Below the pieces are notes generated by a model. The model did no database searches, was not told the DNA's origin, and was given only the letters and a program-made list of their open reading frames with translations. From Micromonospora matsumotoense (GTDB lineage Bacteria > Actinomycetota > Actinomycetes > Mycobacteriales > Micromonosporaceae): DNA of 64,000 nt. Shown here piece by piece: positions 42,596 to 50,828 of this stretch (position 1 is the stretch's first letter; the number at the start of each line of letters is the position of its first letter). The stretch lies in contig NZ_FMCU01000019.1 of assembly GCF_900091525.1 (NCBI RefSeq), positions 1 to 64,000 of the forward strand. Direction: 5' to 3'. A program made the translations under genes and the position numbers.

Positions 42596-43948
42596 ATGCT
42601 CGTTACACGCGGCCCGCGCCCGGCCATCCTGGCGGCCTGCGCGTCGTTCCTGCTCGTGATCAGCGCCTGCGGGACGACCGACAAGCCCGAGGAGGCGGCC
42701 ACCCCGCAGGTACGCCTGTACGGCACCGACGGCAACATGCTCAACTCCTTCGCCGCCGAGCTGAAGGACCGGGCCGATCTCGTCGACGGCATGAAGGGCA
42801 CCACCCCGCTCACGCCGCTCACCGACGACTTCAAGCAGCGGCTACGCTCCGTCGACCCGAAGTTGACCGACTACCTGTACGCGGCGGAGTCGTACGACGC
42901 GGTCATGATCAGTGCGCTGGCCGCCCAGCTGGCCGGCAGCACCGATCCGGCCGACATCGCCAAGCAGATCGTCGGGGTGACCACCAACGGTCAGCGCTGC
43001 ACCGACGCGGCGAGCTGCCTGCCCCTGGCCCGGGACGCCCAGGACATCGAGTACCGCGGCCAGTCGCTGACCCGCGCGGGCTTCACCGACATCGGGGAGC
43101 CGGCCACCGCCAGCTACGCGACCCTGCACTTCGACAACCAGAAGATCAACGACGCGAAGACCGAGTTCGTCGGCGCCGGGGACGAGTCCGGGGTGAGCAC
43201 CAAGGCCGCCCCCAAGCCGAAGAAGCAGCGGGGCGGGCGCAACGACAGCAGCGACGGCTCCCCACTGATCCTCGGCGGTCTGCTGCCCAAGACCGGCGAC
43301 CTGGCCCTGGCGAACCCACCGCTGGCGGCCGGCGTGGCACTGGCGCTCAAGGAGATCAACGCCGCCGGTGGGGTGCTCGGCGATCCGGTGGTCTGGATCG
43401 ACGGCGACGACGGCACCAACCCGGCCGTCGCCAAGGCCACCGTGGCCTCGCACGTCAAGGACAAGGTCCACGTCATCATCGGGGCCGCCGCGTCCGGCAT
43501 CTCCAGCGCGGTGCTGCCGGACGTGGTGGCGGCGGGGAAGATCCTCTTCTCCCCGTCCAACACCGACTCCGGGTTGAGCCAGGCCGACGACAAGGGCCTC
43601 TACTTCCGGACCGCCCCGCCGGACAGCCTCCAGGGTCGGGCCCTGGCCGACGTGATCCTGCGCGACGGCCCGCACAAGATCGTGGTGGTGGCCCGCAAGG
43701 ACTCGTACGGCGAGGGCCTCCAGGAGACCGTCCGGGCCGAGCTGGAGCGGGCCGGCTTCGGCAACGACCGGGTGAAGCTGTTCACCTACGACCCGCCGGC
43801 CGACGCCAAGGCCCCGCCGGTCGACTTCGGCAACCTGGCCGGCGACATCAAGGGCTACCGCCCGGAGGCCGTGCTGGTCATCGGCTTCGGTGAGTCCGCC
43901 GGGCTGATCAAGGCGCTGGCCGACGCGGGCGTACCGATCCGCCACTGA
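42596..43948 (+). CDS. type I periplasmic-binding lipoprotein with circularly permuted domain (Leu/Ile/Val-binding type)
   Basis: A 450-residue lipoprotein: signal, then lipobox VISAC with Cys25. Residues 223-450 are the usual N-terminal half of a branched-chain amino acid type binding protein (GGLLPKTGDLALANPP, ALKEINAAGGVLGDPVVWID, SPSNTDSG, FRTAPPDSLQGRALADV, ARKDSYGEGL, VLVIGFGES), and the chain stops at GVPIRH. The part expected next is at the front: residues 38-195 (VRLYGTDGNMLN, MKGTTPLTPLTDDFKQRLRS, YAAESYDAVMISALAA, and a Cys135/Cys141 pair). A basic/Ser linker (196-222) joins old C- to old N-terminus. GCCGGAGGAAGG precedes the ATG. No permease gene is nearby. Confidence 0.8.
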   Translation: MLVTRGPRPAILAACASFLLVISACGTTDKPEEAATPQVRLYGTDGNMLNSFAAELKDRADLVDGMKGTTPLTPLTDDFKQRLRSVDPKLTDYLYAAESYDAVMISALAAQLAGSTDPADIAKQIVGVTTNGQRCTDAASCLPLARDAQDIEYRGQSLTRAGFTDIGEPATASYATLHFDNQKINDAKTEFVGAGDESGVSTKAAPKPKKQRGGRNDSSDGSPLILGGLLPKTGDLALANPPLAAGVALALKEINAAGGVLGDPVVWIDGDDGTNPAVAKATVASHVKDKVHVIIGAAASGISSAVLPDVVAAGKILFSPSNTDSGLSQADDKGLYFRTAPPDSLQGRALADVILRDGPHKIVVVARKDSYGEGLQETVRAELERAGFGNDRVKLFTYDPPADAKAPPVDFGNLAGDIKGYRPEAVLVIGFGESAGLIKALADAGVPIRH

Positions 43949-43960
43949 CGCCGACACATC

Positions 43961-43994
43961 GGTGGGGCAGCACCGGCTCCGGTGCTGCCCCACC
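43961..43994. terminator. strong bidirectional hairpin terminator
   Basis: GGTGGGGCAGCACCGG (43961-43976) pairs perfectly with 43979-43994. It sits 12 bases after the binding-protein stop and 6 before the end of the convergent hydratase gene. No T-tract. Confidence 0.8.
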
Positions 43995-44000
43995 GCCGGT

Positions 44001-44744
44001 TCAGCGGGGTCGGCGGCGTTCCAGGAAATCGGTCATCCGGCGGTGCTTCTCCTCGTCCTCGAAGAGCACCGCCTGACTGACCAGGTCCAGCTGCGGGTGG
44101 GCGGCGGCCGGGGCGTCCACCGCGAGTTTGGTCAGCCGCAGCGCCAGCGCCGAACCCTCGGCCATCTCGTCGAGCAGCCCGTGCGCGGTGGGCAGCAACT
44201 CCGCCGGCTCCGCCACCACCCGGTTCACCAGACCGATCCGCAGCGCCTCGTCGGCGTCGACCCGCCGGCCGGTGAAGAGCAGTTCCTTGGCCCGCCCCTC
44301 GCCGATCAGCGCCGGCAACCGGTGGGTCGCCCCGGCGCCGGCCAGGATGCCCAACCGCACCTCCGGCTGACCGAAGACCGCCCGGGAAGTGCACACCCGC
44401 AGGTCGCAGGCGTACGCCAGCTCCGCCCCGCCGCCCAGCGCGGGGCCGTCCACGGCGGCCACGCTCGGCATCGGCAGGGCCCGGAGCCGGGCGAAGGCCG
44501 CCGAGTTGATCGCGGCGAGGGCGTCCAGCCGACCCCGCTCCCGCAGCTGACCGATGTCGGCCCCACCGGCGAAGAGGCCGTCCGCGCCGCCGGTGAGCAG
44601 CAGCAGCCGGGGCCGGGCCTCCAGTGCCGCACACACGTCGTGCAGCGCGCCGATCAGGTCGGCGTCGATGGCGTTGCGCTTCTCCGGCCGGTCCAGCGTC
44701 ACCACCACCCGGTCGGGCAGCTCCTCCACCCGAAGTCCGCTCAT
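44001..44744 (-). CDS. enoyl-CoA hydratase/isomerase family protein
   Basis: A 247-residue crotonase. It shows DRPEKRNAIDADLIGAL, GLFAGGADIGQLRER and DGPALGGGAELAYACDLRV for the oxyanion hole, with FGQPEVRLGILAGAGAT where one catalytic Glu is kept (QPEV) and the second position has GAG. The start overlaps the stop of the upstream 3-hydroxyacyl-CoA dehydrogenase (ATGA). The pair would carry out two neighbouring steps of a beta-oxidation-like route. Confidence 0.87.
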   Translation of the reverse strand: MSGLRVEELPDRVVVTLDRPEKRNAIDADLIGALHDVCAALEARPRLLLLTGGADGLFAGGADIGQLRERGRLDALAAINSAAFARLRALPMPSVAAVDGPALGGGAELAYACDLRVCTSRAVFGQPEVRLGILAGAGATHRLPALIGEGRAKELLFTGRRVDADEALRIGLVNRVVAEPAELLPTAHGLLDEMAEGSALALRLTKLAVDAPAAAHPQLDLVSQAVLFEDEEKHRRMTDFLERRRPR

Positions 44745-45595
44745 TGCCGCCGACCCTCCTTCCACGCGTAGAAGCCCTGGCCGGACTTCTTGCCGAGCTT
44801 GCCGGCGGCGACCATCTCCACCAGCAGCGGCGGCGGCGCGAACCGGTCACCGTAGGCGGCCTGAAGGGTACGGGCGATGTCCAGCCGCACGTCCAGCCCG
44901 ACCAGGTCGGTCAGCTCCAACGGGCCGACCGGGTGCCGGTAGCCGAGCACCATCGCCTTGTCCACGTCGGCGGGGTCGGCCACCCCGTCGGCCACCATCC
45001 GGATCGCTTCCAGGCCGAGGGTCACCCCGAGCCGGGAGGTGGCGAAGCCGGGCAGGTCGCGTACCACGACGGGGTCCTTGCCCAACCGGCCGGCGAGGGC
45101 GACGGCCGCCGCGGTGGTCTCCGGTGCGGTGGCCGCGCCGACCACGACCTCCAGCAGGGCCATCGCCCAGACCGGGTTGAAGAAGTGCAGCCCGAGGAAG
45201 GACTCCGGCCGGGCCAGGCCCTCGGCCAGCTCGCCGATGGGGATGCTGGAGGTGTTGCTGCCCAGCAGCGCCGGGTGCAGCCGCTCCGCCTCGGCGAGCA
45301 CCGACCGCTTCAGCTCCGGTCGTTCCGGCACCGCCTCGACGATCACCTCCGGTGCCGGGGCGACCTCGGCGAGCGCGCCACGCAGGGTGATCCGGGCCCG
45401 CTGCGCGGCGGCCTCGTCGGCACCGAGCTTCCCCCGCTGCACCGCCCGGGCGCACAGCTCGTCGAGGCGGACGGCGGCAGCCTCGGCCCGACCCCGGTCC
45501 ACCTCCACCAACTCGACGGCGTAGCCCGCGCCGGCCGCCACGTAGGCGATGCCGAGCCCCATCGTGCCGGCCCCGACGACGACAAGACGACTCAT
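44741..45595 (-). CDS. 3-hydroxyacyl-CoA dehydrogenase
   Basis: A 284-residue NAD-dependent dehydrogenase. It has VVVGAGTMGLGIAYVAAGAG for NAD, then SNTSSIPIGEL, HFFNPVWAMALLEVV (catalytic His and NPV), and the C-terminal RHPVGPLELTDLVGLD and KSGQGFYAW motifs typical of short, single-domain 3-hydroxybutyryl-CoA dehydrogenases. The ATG at 45595 is used; an upstream ATG (45667) in a SERSER-type repeat is in frame but unlikely. It forms an operon with the hydratase. Confidence 0.9.
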   Translation of the reverse strand: MSRLVVVGAGTMGLGIAYVAAGAGYAVELVEVDRGRAEAAAVRLDELCARAVQRGKLGADEAAAQRARITLRGALAEVAPAPEVIVEAVPERPELKRSVLAEAERLHPALLGSNTSSIPIGELAEGLARPESFLGLHFFNPVWAMALLEVVVGAATAPETTAAAVALAGRLGKDPVVVRDLPGFATSRLGVTLGLEAIRMVADGVADPADVDKAMVLGYRHPVGPLELTDLVGLDVRLDIARTLQAAYGDRFAPPPLLVEMVAAGKLGKKSGQGFYAWKEGRRQ

Positions 45596-45764
45596 GGACG
45601 CTCCCTCACTGCGCACGGTGGCGTACGGGGTCTCCGGCACGCCCTGCCGCTCGCTTCGCTCGCTCATGGGTGCGACCCTATGCAGCACCGTTCCCGGCGG
45701 CATGCGTGGGGGATCGCCGCACCGGGTACAGACGGGCCAACGTCAAAGGAAGGAACCAGTCGAC

Positions 45765-46070
45765 ATGAGCCAGGCACCGGAGACCGTGGACGGCAGCGGC
45801 ACCACCGACGGCACGGCGATCGTGGAGACGCGCGGCAACGAGCGCGTCGACCTGCTCCGCGCCGACACCAACAACGACGGCAAGACCGACGTGTGGGTGG
45901 TGGACACCGACGGCGACGGCCGGGCGGACCTGTTCCAGTTCGACACCGACGGCGACGGCAAGGTCGACATCACCATGGTTGACATCGACGAGGACGGCAC
46001 CCCGGACGAGGTGGTCGACGGCGACGGCGGTCTCCCCCCGGAGCCGCTCCCCCCGACCGTCCAGGTCTGA
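45765..46070 (+). CDS. small protein with tandem DxDGDG calcium-binding-like repeats
   Basis: A 101-residue very acidic protein. Four near repeats of about 13-15 residues are seen (DTNNDGKTDVWVV, DTDGDGRADLFQF, DTDGDGKVDITMV, DIDEDGTPDEVVDGDGG), like the Ca-binding loops of EF-hand, dockerin and thrombospondin-3 repeats. No signal peptide is present, so it may act in the cytosol or be exported another way. AAGGAAGGA precedes the ATG. Calcium binding is inference from the loop pattern. Confidence 0.8.
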   Translation: MSQAPETVDGSGTTDGTAIVETRGNERVDLLRADTNNDGKTDVWVVDTDGDGRADLFQFDTDGDGKVDITMVDIDEDGTPDEVVDGDGGLPPEPLPPTVQV

Positions 46071-46103
46071 TCCGGGGTGCGGGGGCCCTGGCCGGGCCCC
46101 CGC

Positions 46104-46883
46104 TCAACCGGCCAGCCGCAGGGTGGCCAGATAGTACGGGGCGTCGCGGTCGTCCACGTCGGTCAGTCGCCACGGGGTCCCCCGGACCAGTCCGGCCAGC
46201 TCCTCGGCGGAGCAGACCAGGTAGTCGAACCATTCGGTGCCGAGTTCGCGGTAACGCAACCGGAGCCGTAGTTGCCCGCCCAACCGACCCCGCTGCCGGT
46301 TCCGCTCGTGATAGCCGGTGTGCACCGGGTCCGTGGTGCCGTACGGGTCGGTGCCGTGCGCGATGACCTGCGCGCCGGGGCGGGCCAGGGCGGCGAGCGC
46401 GGCGAGGAACCCCGGCGCCCGTTCCCGTCCCTCGATCAGCCCCAGGTTGTTGCCGAGCAGCAGGAACGTGTCGTAGCGCCGGCCGGCGGCGACGTGCTCG
46501 TCGACGGTGCCGAGGACGAGGTCGCGGACCCCCCGGTGCCGGCTGACCCGCAGCGCCCCCGGTGAGGTGTCCAGCCCGGTGACCGGCATCCCGCGTTCCT
46601 GGAGCACCAGCGCGATCCGGCCGCCACCCACGCCGACGTCCAGGGTGGCCCCCCGGGTCCGCTCCACGGCCCGGTGGTCGTACGGCTGCCAGTGCTCCGG
46701 GCCGTCCAGGTAGTGCGCGGCGGGGGCCCCGTTGACCAGCCCGTCGTCCCGCTCGATGATCTCGATGACCGGCCGGGGCAGCCGCCCGCCGACCAGCGGC
46801 CGGGGGCCGATCCCGGTGTGCACCGCGTACGCGTCGCGCAGCAGTTCTCCGAACACGTCGCCCAGCCGAGGTTCTCCGGTCAC
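46104..46883 (-). CDS. class I SAM-dependent methyltransferase
   Basis: A 259-residue methyltransferase. Motif I reads LDVGVGGGRIALVLQERG with VTGLDTSPGALRV after it. The N-terminus (EPRLGDVFGELLRDAYAV) is helical and the C-terminal end has a beta-rich part (LRLRYRELGTEWFDYLVCSA). The substrate is unknown. The GTG at 46883 is chosen as the sequence upstream is out of frame with the protein pattern. It is divergent from the F420-type gene. Confidence 0.82.
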   Translation of the reverse strand: MTGEPRLGDVFGELLRDAYAVHTGIGPRPLVGGRLPRPVIEIIERDDGLVNGAPAAHYLDGPEHWQPYDHRAVERTRGATLDVGVGGGRIALVLQERGMPVTGLDTSPGALRVSRHRGVRDLVLGTVDEHVAAGRRYDTFLLLGNNLGLIEGRERAPGFLAALAALARPGAQVIAHGTDPYGTTDPVHTGYHERNRQRGRLGGQLRLRLRYRELGTEWFDYLVCSAEELAGLVRGTPWRLTDVDDRDAPYYLATLRLAG

Positions 46884-46926
46884 GACGTGCACGTTATCCG
46901 GGGCCGCTCGCCGTATCCTGGGCGGC

Positions 46927-47307
46927 GTGACCGACCTGGACCGCCTGACGGCGGAGAAGTACGTCCTGCTGACGACGTTCCGCAAGGACGGTCGTGCGGT
47001 GTCCACCCCGGTCTGGGCGGTCCGTGACGACGACACCCTGGCGATCTGGACGGTGGCCGACTCGGGCAAGGTCAAGCGGATCAGGCGGGACGGCACGGTG
47101 ACGGTGGCCCCCTGCGACGTGCGCGGCCGTCCGCTGGGCGAGGCGGTGCCGGGCCACGCGGTGCTCTGCGGGCCGCAGGAGAGCAACCGGGTGCGCGACC
47201 TGCTCAAGCGCAAGTACCGGCTGTTGGGCCGGCTGACCCTGCTCGGCAGCCGGCTGCGCCGGGGCGAGGCGGGCACCATCGGCATCCGGGTCACCGTCGG
47301 AGGATGA
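46927..47307 (+). CDS. PPOX-class F420-dependent oxidoreductase-like protein
   Basis: A 126-residue split-beta-barrel protein (start LTAEKYVLLTTFRKDGRAVS, then TPVWAVRDDDTLAIWT and KVKRIRRDGTVTVAPCDVRG). This is the pattern of the actinobacterial PPOX/flavin- or F420-binding family. The substrate is not known. GTG start 46927. It is followed by a convergent bldC with a hairpin between. Confidence 0.85.
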   Translation: MTDLDRLTAEKYVLLTTFRKDGRAVSTPVWAVRDDDTLAIWTVADSGKVKRIRRDGTVTVAPCDVRGRPLGEAVPGHAVLCGPQESNRVRDLLKRKYRLLGRLTLLGSRLRRGEAGTIGIRVTVGG

Positions 47308-47437
47308 CCGTCGGTCCGGCCGACGACCCGTCCGCCGGCCGGTGACCGGGCGGGCCGGGCGGTCCGACCGGTCGGGCCGGATCACGACCGGGGTCGGTGT
47401 CGGGTCGACCGGGAGTCACGGCCGGTCGCCGACATGA

Positions 47438-47486
47438 CTCAGGGGCGGTCGGTCGCCGCTTGCCGCGACGTCCGCCCGCCCCTGAG
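47438..47486. terminator. hairpin between the F420-type gene and bldC
   Basis: CTCAGGGGCGG (47438-47448) pairs with CCGCCCCTGAG (47476-47486) across a GC-rich loop. It lies between the convergent genes at 47307 (+) and 47507 (-). Confidence 0.7.
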
Positions 47487-47506
47487 GTCGAAACGTTCTG
47501 ACCGGG

Positions 47507-47716
47507 TCAGTCCCCCTGGCGCTGCTGGGGGATCTGTCCCTGTAGCAACGCCCGCACCTCCGACTCACGGTACCGACGGTGTCCGCCCAGGGTTCGGATC
47601 GCGCTGAGCTTCCCCGCCTTGGCCCACCGGGTCACCGTCTTCGGGTCGACACGGAACATCGACGCCACCTCGGCCGGCGTGAGTAGCGGCTCTGGTTCGT
47701 GCGTTCGCGATGCCAT
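47507..47716 (-). CDS. bldC: BldC-type MerR-like developmental regulator
   Basis: A 69-residue DNA-binding protein of the BldC family: LLTPAEVASMFRVDPKTVTRW, then GKLSAIRTLGGHRRYRESEV, with no effector domain. In Streptomyces, BldC binds DNA cooperatively at direct repeats and delays differentiation. The near-identical core and the nearby vdh and pur genes (as around SCO4091) support the assignment. The upstream region 47717-47960 is A/T-rich, a likely promoter. Confidence 0.93.
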   Translation of the reverse strand: MASRTHEPEPLLTPAEVASMFRVDPKTVTRWAKAGKLSAIRTLGGHRRYRESEVRALLQGQIPQQRQGD

Positions 47717-47967
47717 CGGTCACTCCTCCACATGGATAGACATCGGCCGGGGTCCCGCCGGCCGACGCGTCTCCCATGGTCCGGCTAGTCCCCGATGTCC
47801 GACATGGGCCGAACGGCCGAAGGTCCCTAGACGGACGGATGAACCATGCCCGATTTATCTGACTTTTACACGGCAGAAAGTACCTTATTCGGACTCATGA
47901 TCACGGTTCGTGATGCGTCAATTACGAGAGTGACTCATATTTGACACTATTGCTGGGCGTTTTGGGG

Positions 47968-48807
47968 CTAATTGCACCGCTCCAACAGCTGGATCGCCCG
48001 CCACCTCGCCACCAACCGGTCGTACGCCGCCGACGCCTCGTCCGCCTCGCCCCGGGAGAGCCCGGCCAGGCCGGTCGCCACCAGTTCCGGCGAGTCGTCC
48101 GCCGCCAGCGTCTCATCCGAGAGCAACTGCACCAGTCCGCCGTAGTCCAGCTCGACCACCGAGCGCGGGTGGAACTCCTCCAACCACCGGGCGGCCTCCT
48201 CCACCGCCTCGGTGATCGGCGCCTCGCCGATCGACTTCTTCAGCACCGACAACGCCCGGGAGGCCCGTCGCCGGGCCTTGGAGATCTCGGTCCGGTAGCG
48301 CACCGCCCGCCGCCCCGGCCGGGTGACCAGCTCCCGCTCGCCCGCCTCGAAGAGCACGAACCACCGCAGCGGTACGCCCCAGGTGGCGATCTGTTCGTGC
48401 AGCCGGGGCACCCCGTGCTCCAGCACCCGCGCGCCGCTGCGCCAGTCCTCCACCACCGACTTGGCCTGCCCGGCCAGGACCGGCGGGACGAACGCGTCGG
48501 CGATCACCGACGGCACCCCTTCCCGGGCGCTCAGCGCCGCCTCGGCGACCCGGACCCGCAGGTTCCACGGGCAGACCAGCAGCGCGTCGTCGATCTCCAG
48601 CACGTACGCCTCGTCGGGCAGGTCGGGCAGCCGGGTCCAGCCCGCGCCGAGCGCCGCGATGACCGAGGTCCGTTGCCGGCCCGGCCCCTCCAGCGGGGCC
48701 ACCGCCCGCCCCTCCCGCACGTAGCGTCGCCAGTACGACTGACGGTCCCGGTCGAAGGCGGTCAGCGGCTCGTACACGCGCAGGTAAGAAGCGAAGAGCG
48801 ACGGCAC
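47968..48807 (-). CDS. conserved hypothetical protein
   Basis: A 279-residue soluble protein (start VPSLFASYLRVYEPLTAFDR, then YVREGRAVAPLEG and DALLVCPWNLRVRVAEAALS). I do not recognise a fold; it seems to be a lineage-typical actinobacterial protein between bldC and the amino acid dehydrogenase. It contains no signal or membrane segment. The GTG at 48807 has GGAGGAT seven bases upstream. Divergent from vdh. Confidence 0.7.
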   Translation of the reverse strand: MPSLFASYLRVYEPLTAFDRDRQSYWRRYVREGRAVAPLEGPGRQRTSVIAALGAGWTRLPDLPDEAYVLEIDDALLVCPWNLRVRVAEAALSAREGVPSVIADAFVPPVLAGQAKSVVEDWRSGARVLEHGVPRLHEQIATWGVPLRWFVLFEAGERELVTRPGRRAVRYRTEISKARRRASRALSVLKKSIGEAPITEAVEEAARWLEEFHPRSVVELDYGGLVQLLSDETLAADDSPELVATGLAGLSRGEADEASAAYDRLVARWRAIQLLERCN

Positions 48808-49016
48808 CGCGCGATCCTCCCACGAAACCCCGCGCCGGTGCCGCTGCCGTCGTGCCGGACCCGGGTCGGCCGGCGGTCGCCGGGGGCCCGACGGCCTGCG
48901 GTGGACGACAGCGCGGTCTCCGACCGATATTAGGCTGGCCAGGGCCGGCACCATCCCCGCCGGCAGCCGACCAGGGCCGCGTCCCACGAGGGCGCACACC
49001 GACACAGGAGCGAACC

Positions 49017-50099
49017 ATGGGCGTATTCGCGAGCACCGACGACCCCGGATCAACCGGTCACGAGCAGGTCGTCTTCTGTCAGGACACGCAGAGCGGCCTC
49101 AAGGCGATCATCGGCATCTACTCGACCGCGCTGGGCCCCGCCCTCGGCGGCACCCGGTGCTACCCGTACGCCAGCGAGGAGGCGGCGCTGGCGGACGTGC
49201 TGGACCTGTCCCGGGGAATGGCGTACAAGAACGCCCTGGCCGGGCTGGACCTGGGCGGCGGCAAGGCGGTCATCTGGGGCGATCCGGACCAGGTCAAGAG
49301 CGAGGCGCTGCTGCGCGCGTACGGCCGGTTCGTGCAGTCCCTGGCCGGGCGCTACTACACCGCCTGCGACGTGGGCACCGTCGTGGCGGACATGGACGTG
49401 ATCGCGCGGGAGACCCGCTACGTCACCGGCCGCAGCGTGGAGCACGGCGGCGCGGGCGACTCCTCGGTCCTCACCGCCTGGGGGGTCTTCCAGGGCATGC
49501 GGGCCGCTGTCGAGCACGTGTGGGGCACCCCGAGCCTGCGCGGACGTCGGGTCGGGGTGGCCGGGCTCGGCAAGGTCGGCCGACACCTGACCGGCCACCT
49601 GGTCGACGACGGGGCCGAGGTGGTGGCGACCGACGTCGACCCGAGGGCGCTGGAGTGGGCGCGGACCAACCACCCCGGGGTCACCCTGGTCGCCGACGCC
49701 TCGGCGCTGGTCGCCGCCGACATCGACGTGTACGCCCCGTGCGCCCTGGGCGGGGCCCTGAACGACGACACCGTGCCGGCGCTGCGGGCCAGGGTGGTCG
49801 CCGGAGCGGCCAACAACCAGCTCGCCCACCCGGGCATCGAGAAGCTGCTCGCCGACCGGGGTGTCCTGTACGCCCCCGACTACGTGGTGAACGCCGGGGG
49901 TGTGATCCAGGTCGCGGACGAGATCGAGGGCTTCAACTTCGACCGGGCCAAGCTGCGGGCCACCCGGATCTACGACACCACCCGGCAGATCCTCCGGCTG
50001 GCCGACGACGAGGGGGTGCCGCCGGCGGTGGCCGCGGACCGGCTGGCCGAGCGCCGGATGGCCGACGTGGGCCGGCTGCGCACCATCCACCTGCGGTGA
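49017..50099 (+). CDS. vdh: branched-chain amino acid (valine/leucine) dehydrogenase
   Basis: A 360-residue Glu/Leu/Phe/Val dehydrogenase. It has ALGPALGGTRCYPYASEEAA, GMAYKNALAGLDLGGGKAVI with the catalytic Lys residues, and VGVAGLGKVGRHLTGHLVDD for NAD. The C-terminal domain (CALGGALNDDTVPALR, VVAGAANNQL) is standard. It oxidatively deaminates Val, Leu or Ile. ACAGGAG lies 6 bases before the ATG. It matches the vdh place of Streptomyces (SCO4089 region). Confidence 0.9.
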   Translation: MGVFASTDDPGSTGHEQVVFCQDTQSGLKAIIGIYSTALGPALGGTRCYPYASEEAALADVLDLSRGMAYKNALAGLDLGGGKAVIWGDPDQVKSEALLRAYGRFVQSLAGRYYTACDVGTVVADMDVIARETRYVTGRSVEHGGAGDSSVLTAWGVFQGMRAAVEHVWGTPSLRGRRVGVAGLGKVGRHLTGHLVDDGAEVVATDVDPRALEWARTNHPGVTLVADASALVAADIDVYAPCALGGALNDDTVPALRARVVAGAANNQLAHPGIEKLLADRGVLYAPDYVVNAGGVIQVADEIEGFNFDRAKLRATRIYDTTRQILRLADDEGVPPAVAADRLAERRMADVGRLRTIHLR

Positions 50100-50263
50100 G
50101 CGGGCGTCCCGGGTGCGGCGGTAGGCCGGGCCCGGGACCCGCCCCGTCGATCGTGCGGTCCGCGACCCGGGCCGGAACACCCGCGCGATAGCATGGGCTT
50201 ACGCGGCTTTCCCGGTGGTTTGACCGGTGTCACGGGCGGCTCCGGCGATTACCCCTTACCCGG

Positions 50264-50269
50264 TACAAT
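50264..50269 (+). promoter_or_regulatory. possible -10 element (TACAAT) before the DUF3073 gene
   Basis: TACAAT stands 160 bases upstream of the DUF3073 ATG in an otherwise GC-rich stretch. No good -35 at 17-bp spacing is present. Weak evidence. Confidence 0.3.
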
Positions 50270-50428
50270 CAGTGACGGTCGGGTGACTGCGACGCGCAGG
50301 GCCGGCAGACGGTAACCCGAGGTGCCGAACGGTGGCATCCCCATGTACCGTAAGAGCCACGAGAGATGCCTGACGTCATCGGGGCCCGCCTTCGGGCTGC
50401 CCCGCATTCTGTGCGAGGGGGTCGAGCC

Positions 50429-50647
50429 ATGGGGCGCGGCCGTGCTAAGGCCAAGCAGACAAAGGTGGCCCGGGAGTTGAAGTACCACTCCCCGAACACC
50501 GACCTCACCGCCTTGCAGCGCGAACTGGCGAGCGCTGGTGGGAAGTCTGAGCAGCACTTCGACGACGACTACAAAGAGTATGTCGACGACGACGACGAGG
50601 ATCATGCGGACGACGACCCAGACCCCTGGGCTCCTCCGACCCGCTGA
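50429..50647 (+). CDS. DUF3073 protein
   Basis: A 72-residue protein with the family start MGRGRAKAKQTKVARELKY and a very acidic tail (DDDDEDHADDDPD). This small actinobacterial protein of unknown role is usually found between vdh and purM. A strong hairpin terminator follows. Confidence 0.92.
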   Translation: MGRGRAKAKQTKVARELKYHSPNTDLTALQRELASAGGKSEQHFDDDYKEYVDDDDEDHADDDPDPWAPPTR

Positions 50648-50661
50648 CCTCCGGTCACATT

Positions 50662-50688
50662 GAGCACGCGGCAACTCTCCGCGTGCTC
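50662..50688. terminator. hairpin after the DUF3073 gene
   Basis: GAGCACGCGG (50662-50671) and CCGCGTGCTC (50679-50688) pair perfectly around the loop CAACTCT. It can also end the RiPP transcript arriving from the other side. Confidence 0.85.
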
Positions 50689-50828
50689 ACGCATGTGCCC
50701 GACCAGAGCGACGCTAGCACCGACGATCAGGGACCCCGCCGTCCCGGAGCACGCTCCGGCCGGTCGGCGCGGCCCCTGATCCCGGCGGCCACCGCTCAGG
50801 GCGGTGCGGCGATCCGTGGTCGCTGCGC

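Noticed and set aside
42596..43948. Binding protein as a simple C-terminal truncation
   Set aside because: The missing C-terminal half is present, in order, at the N-terminus, so permutation explains the sequence better.
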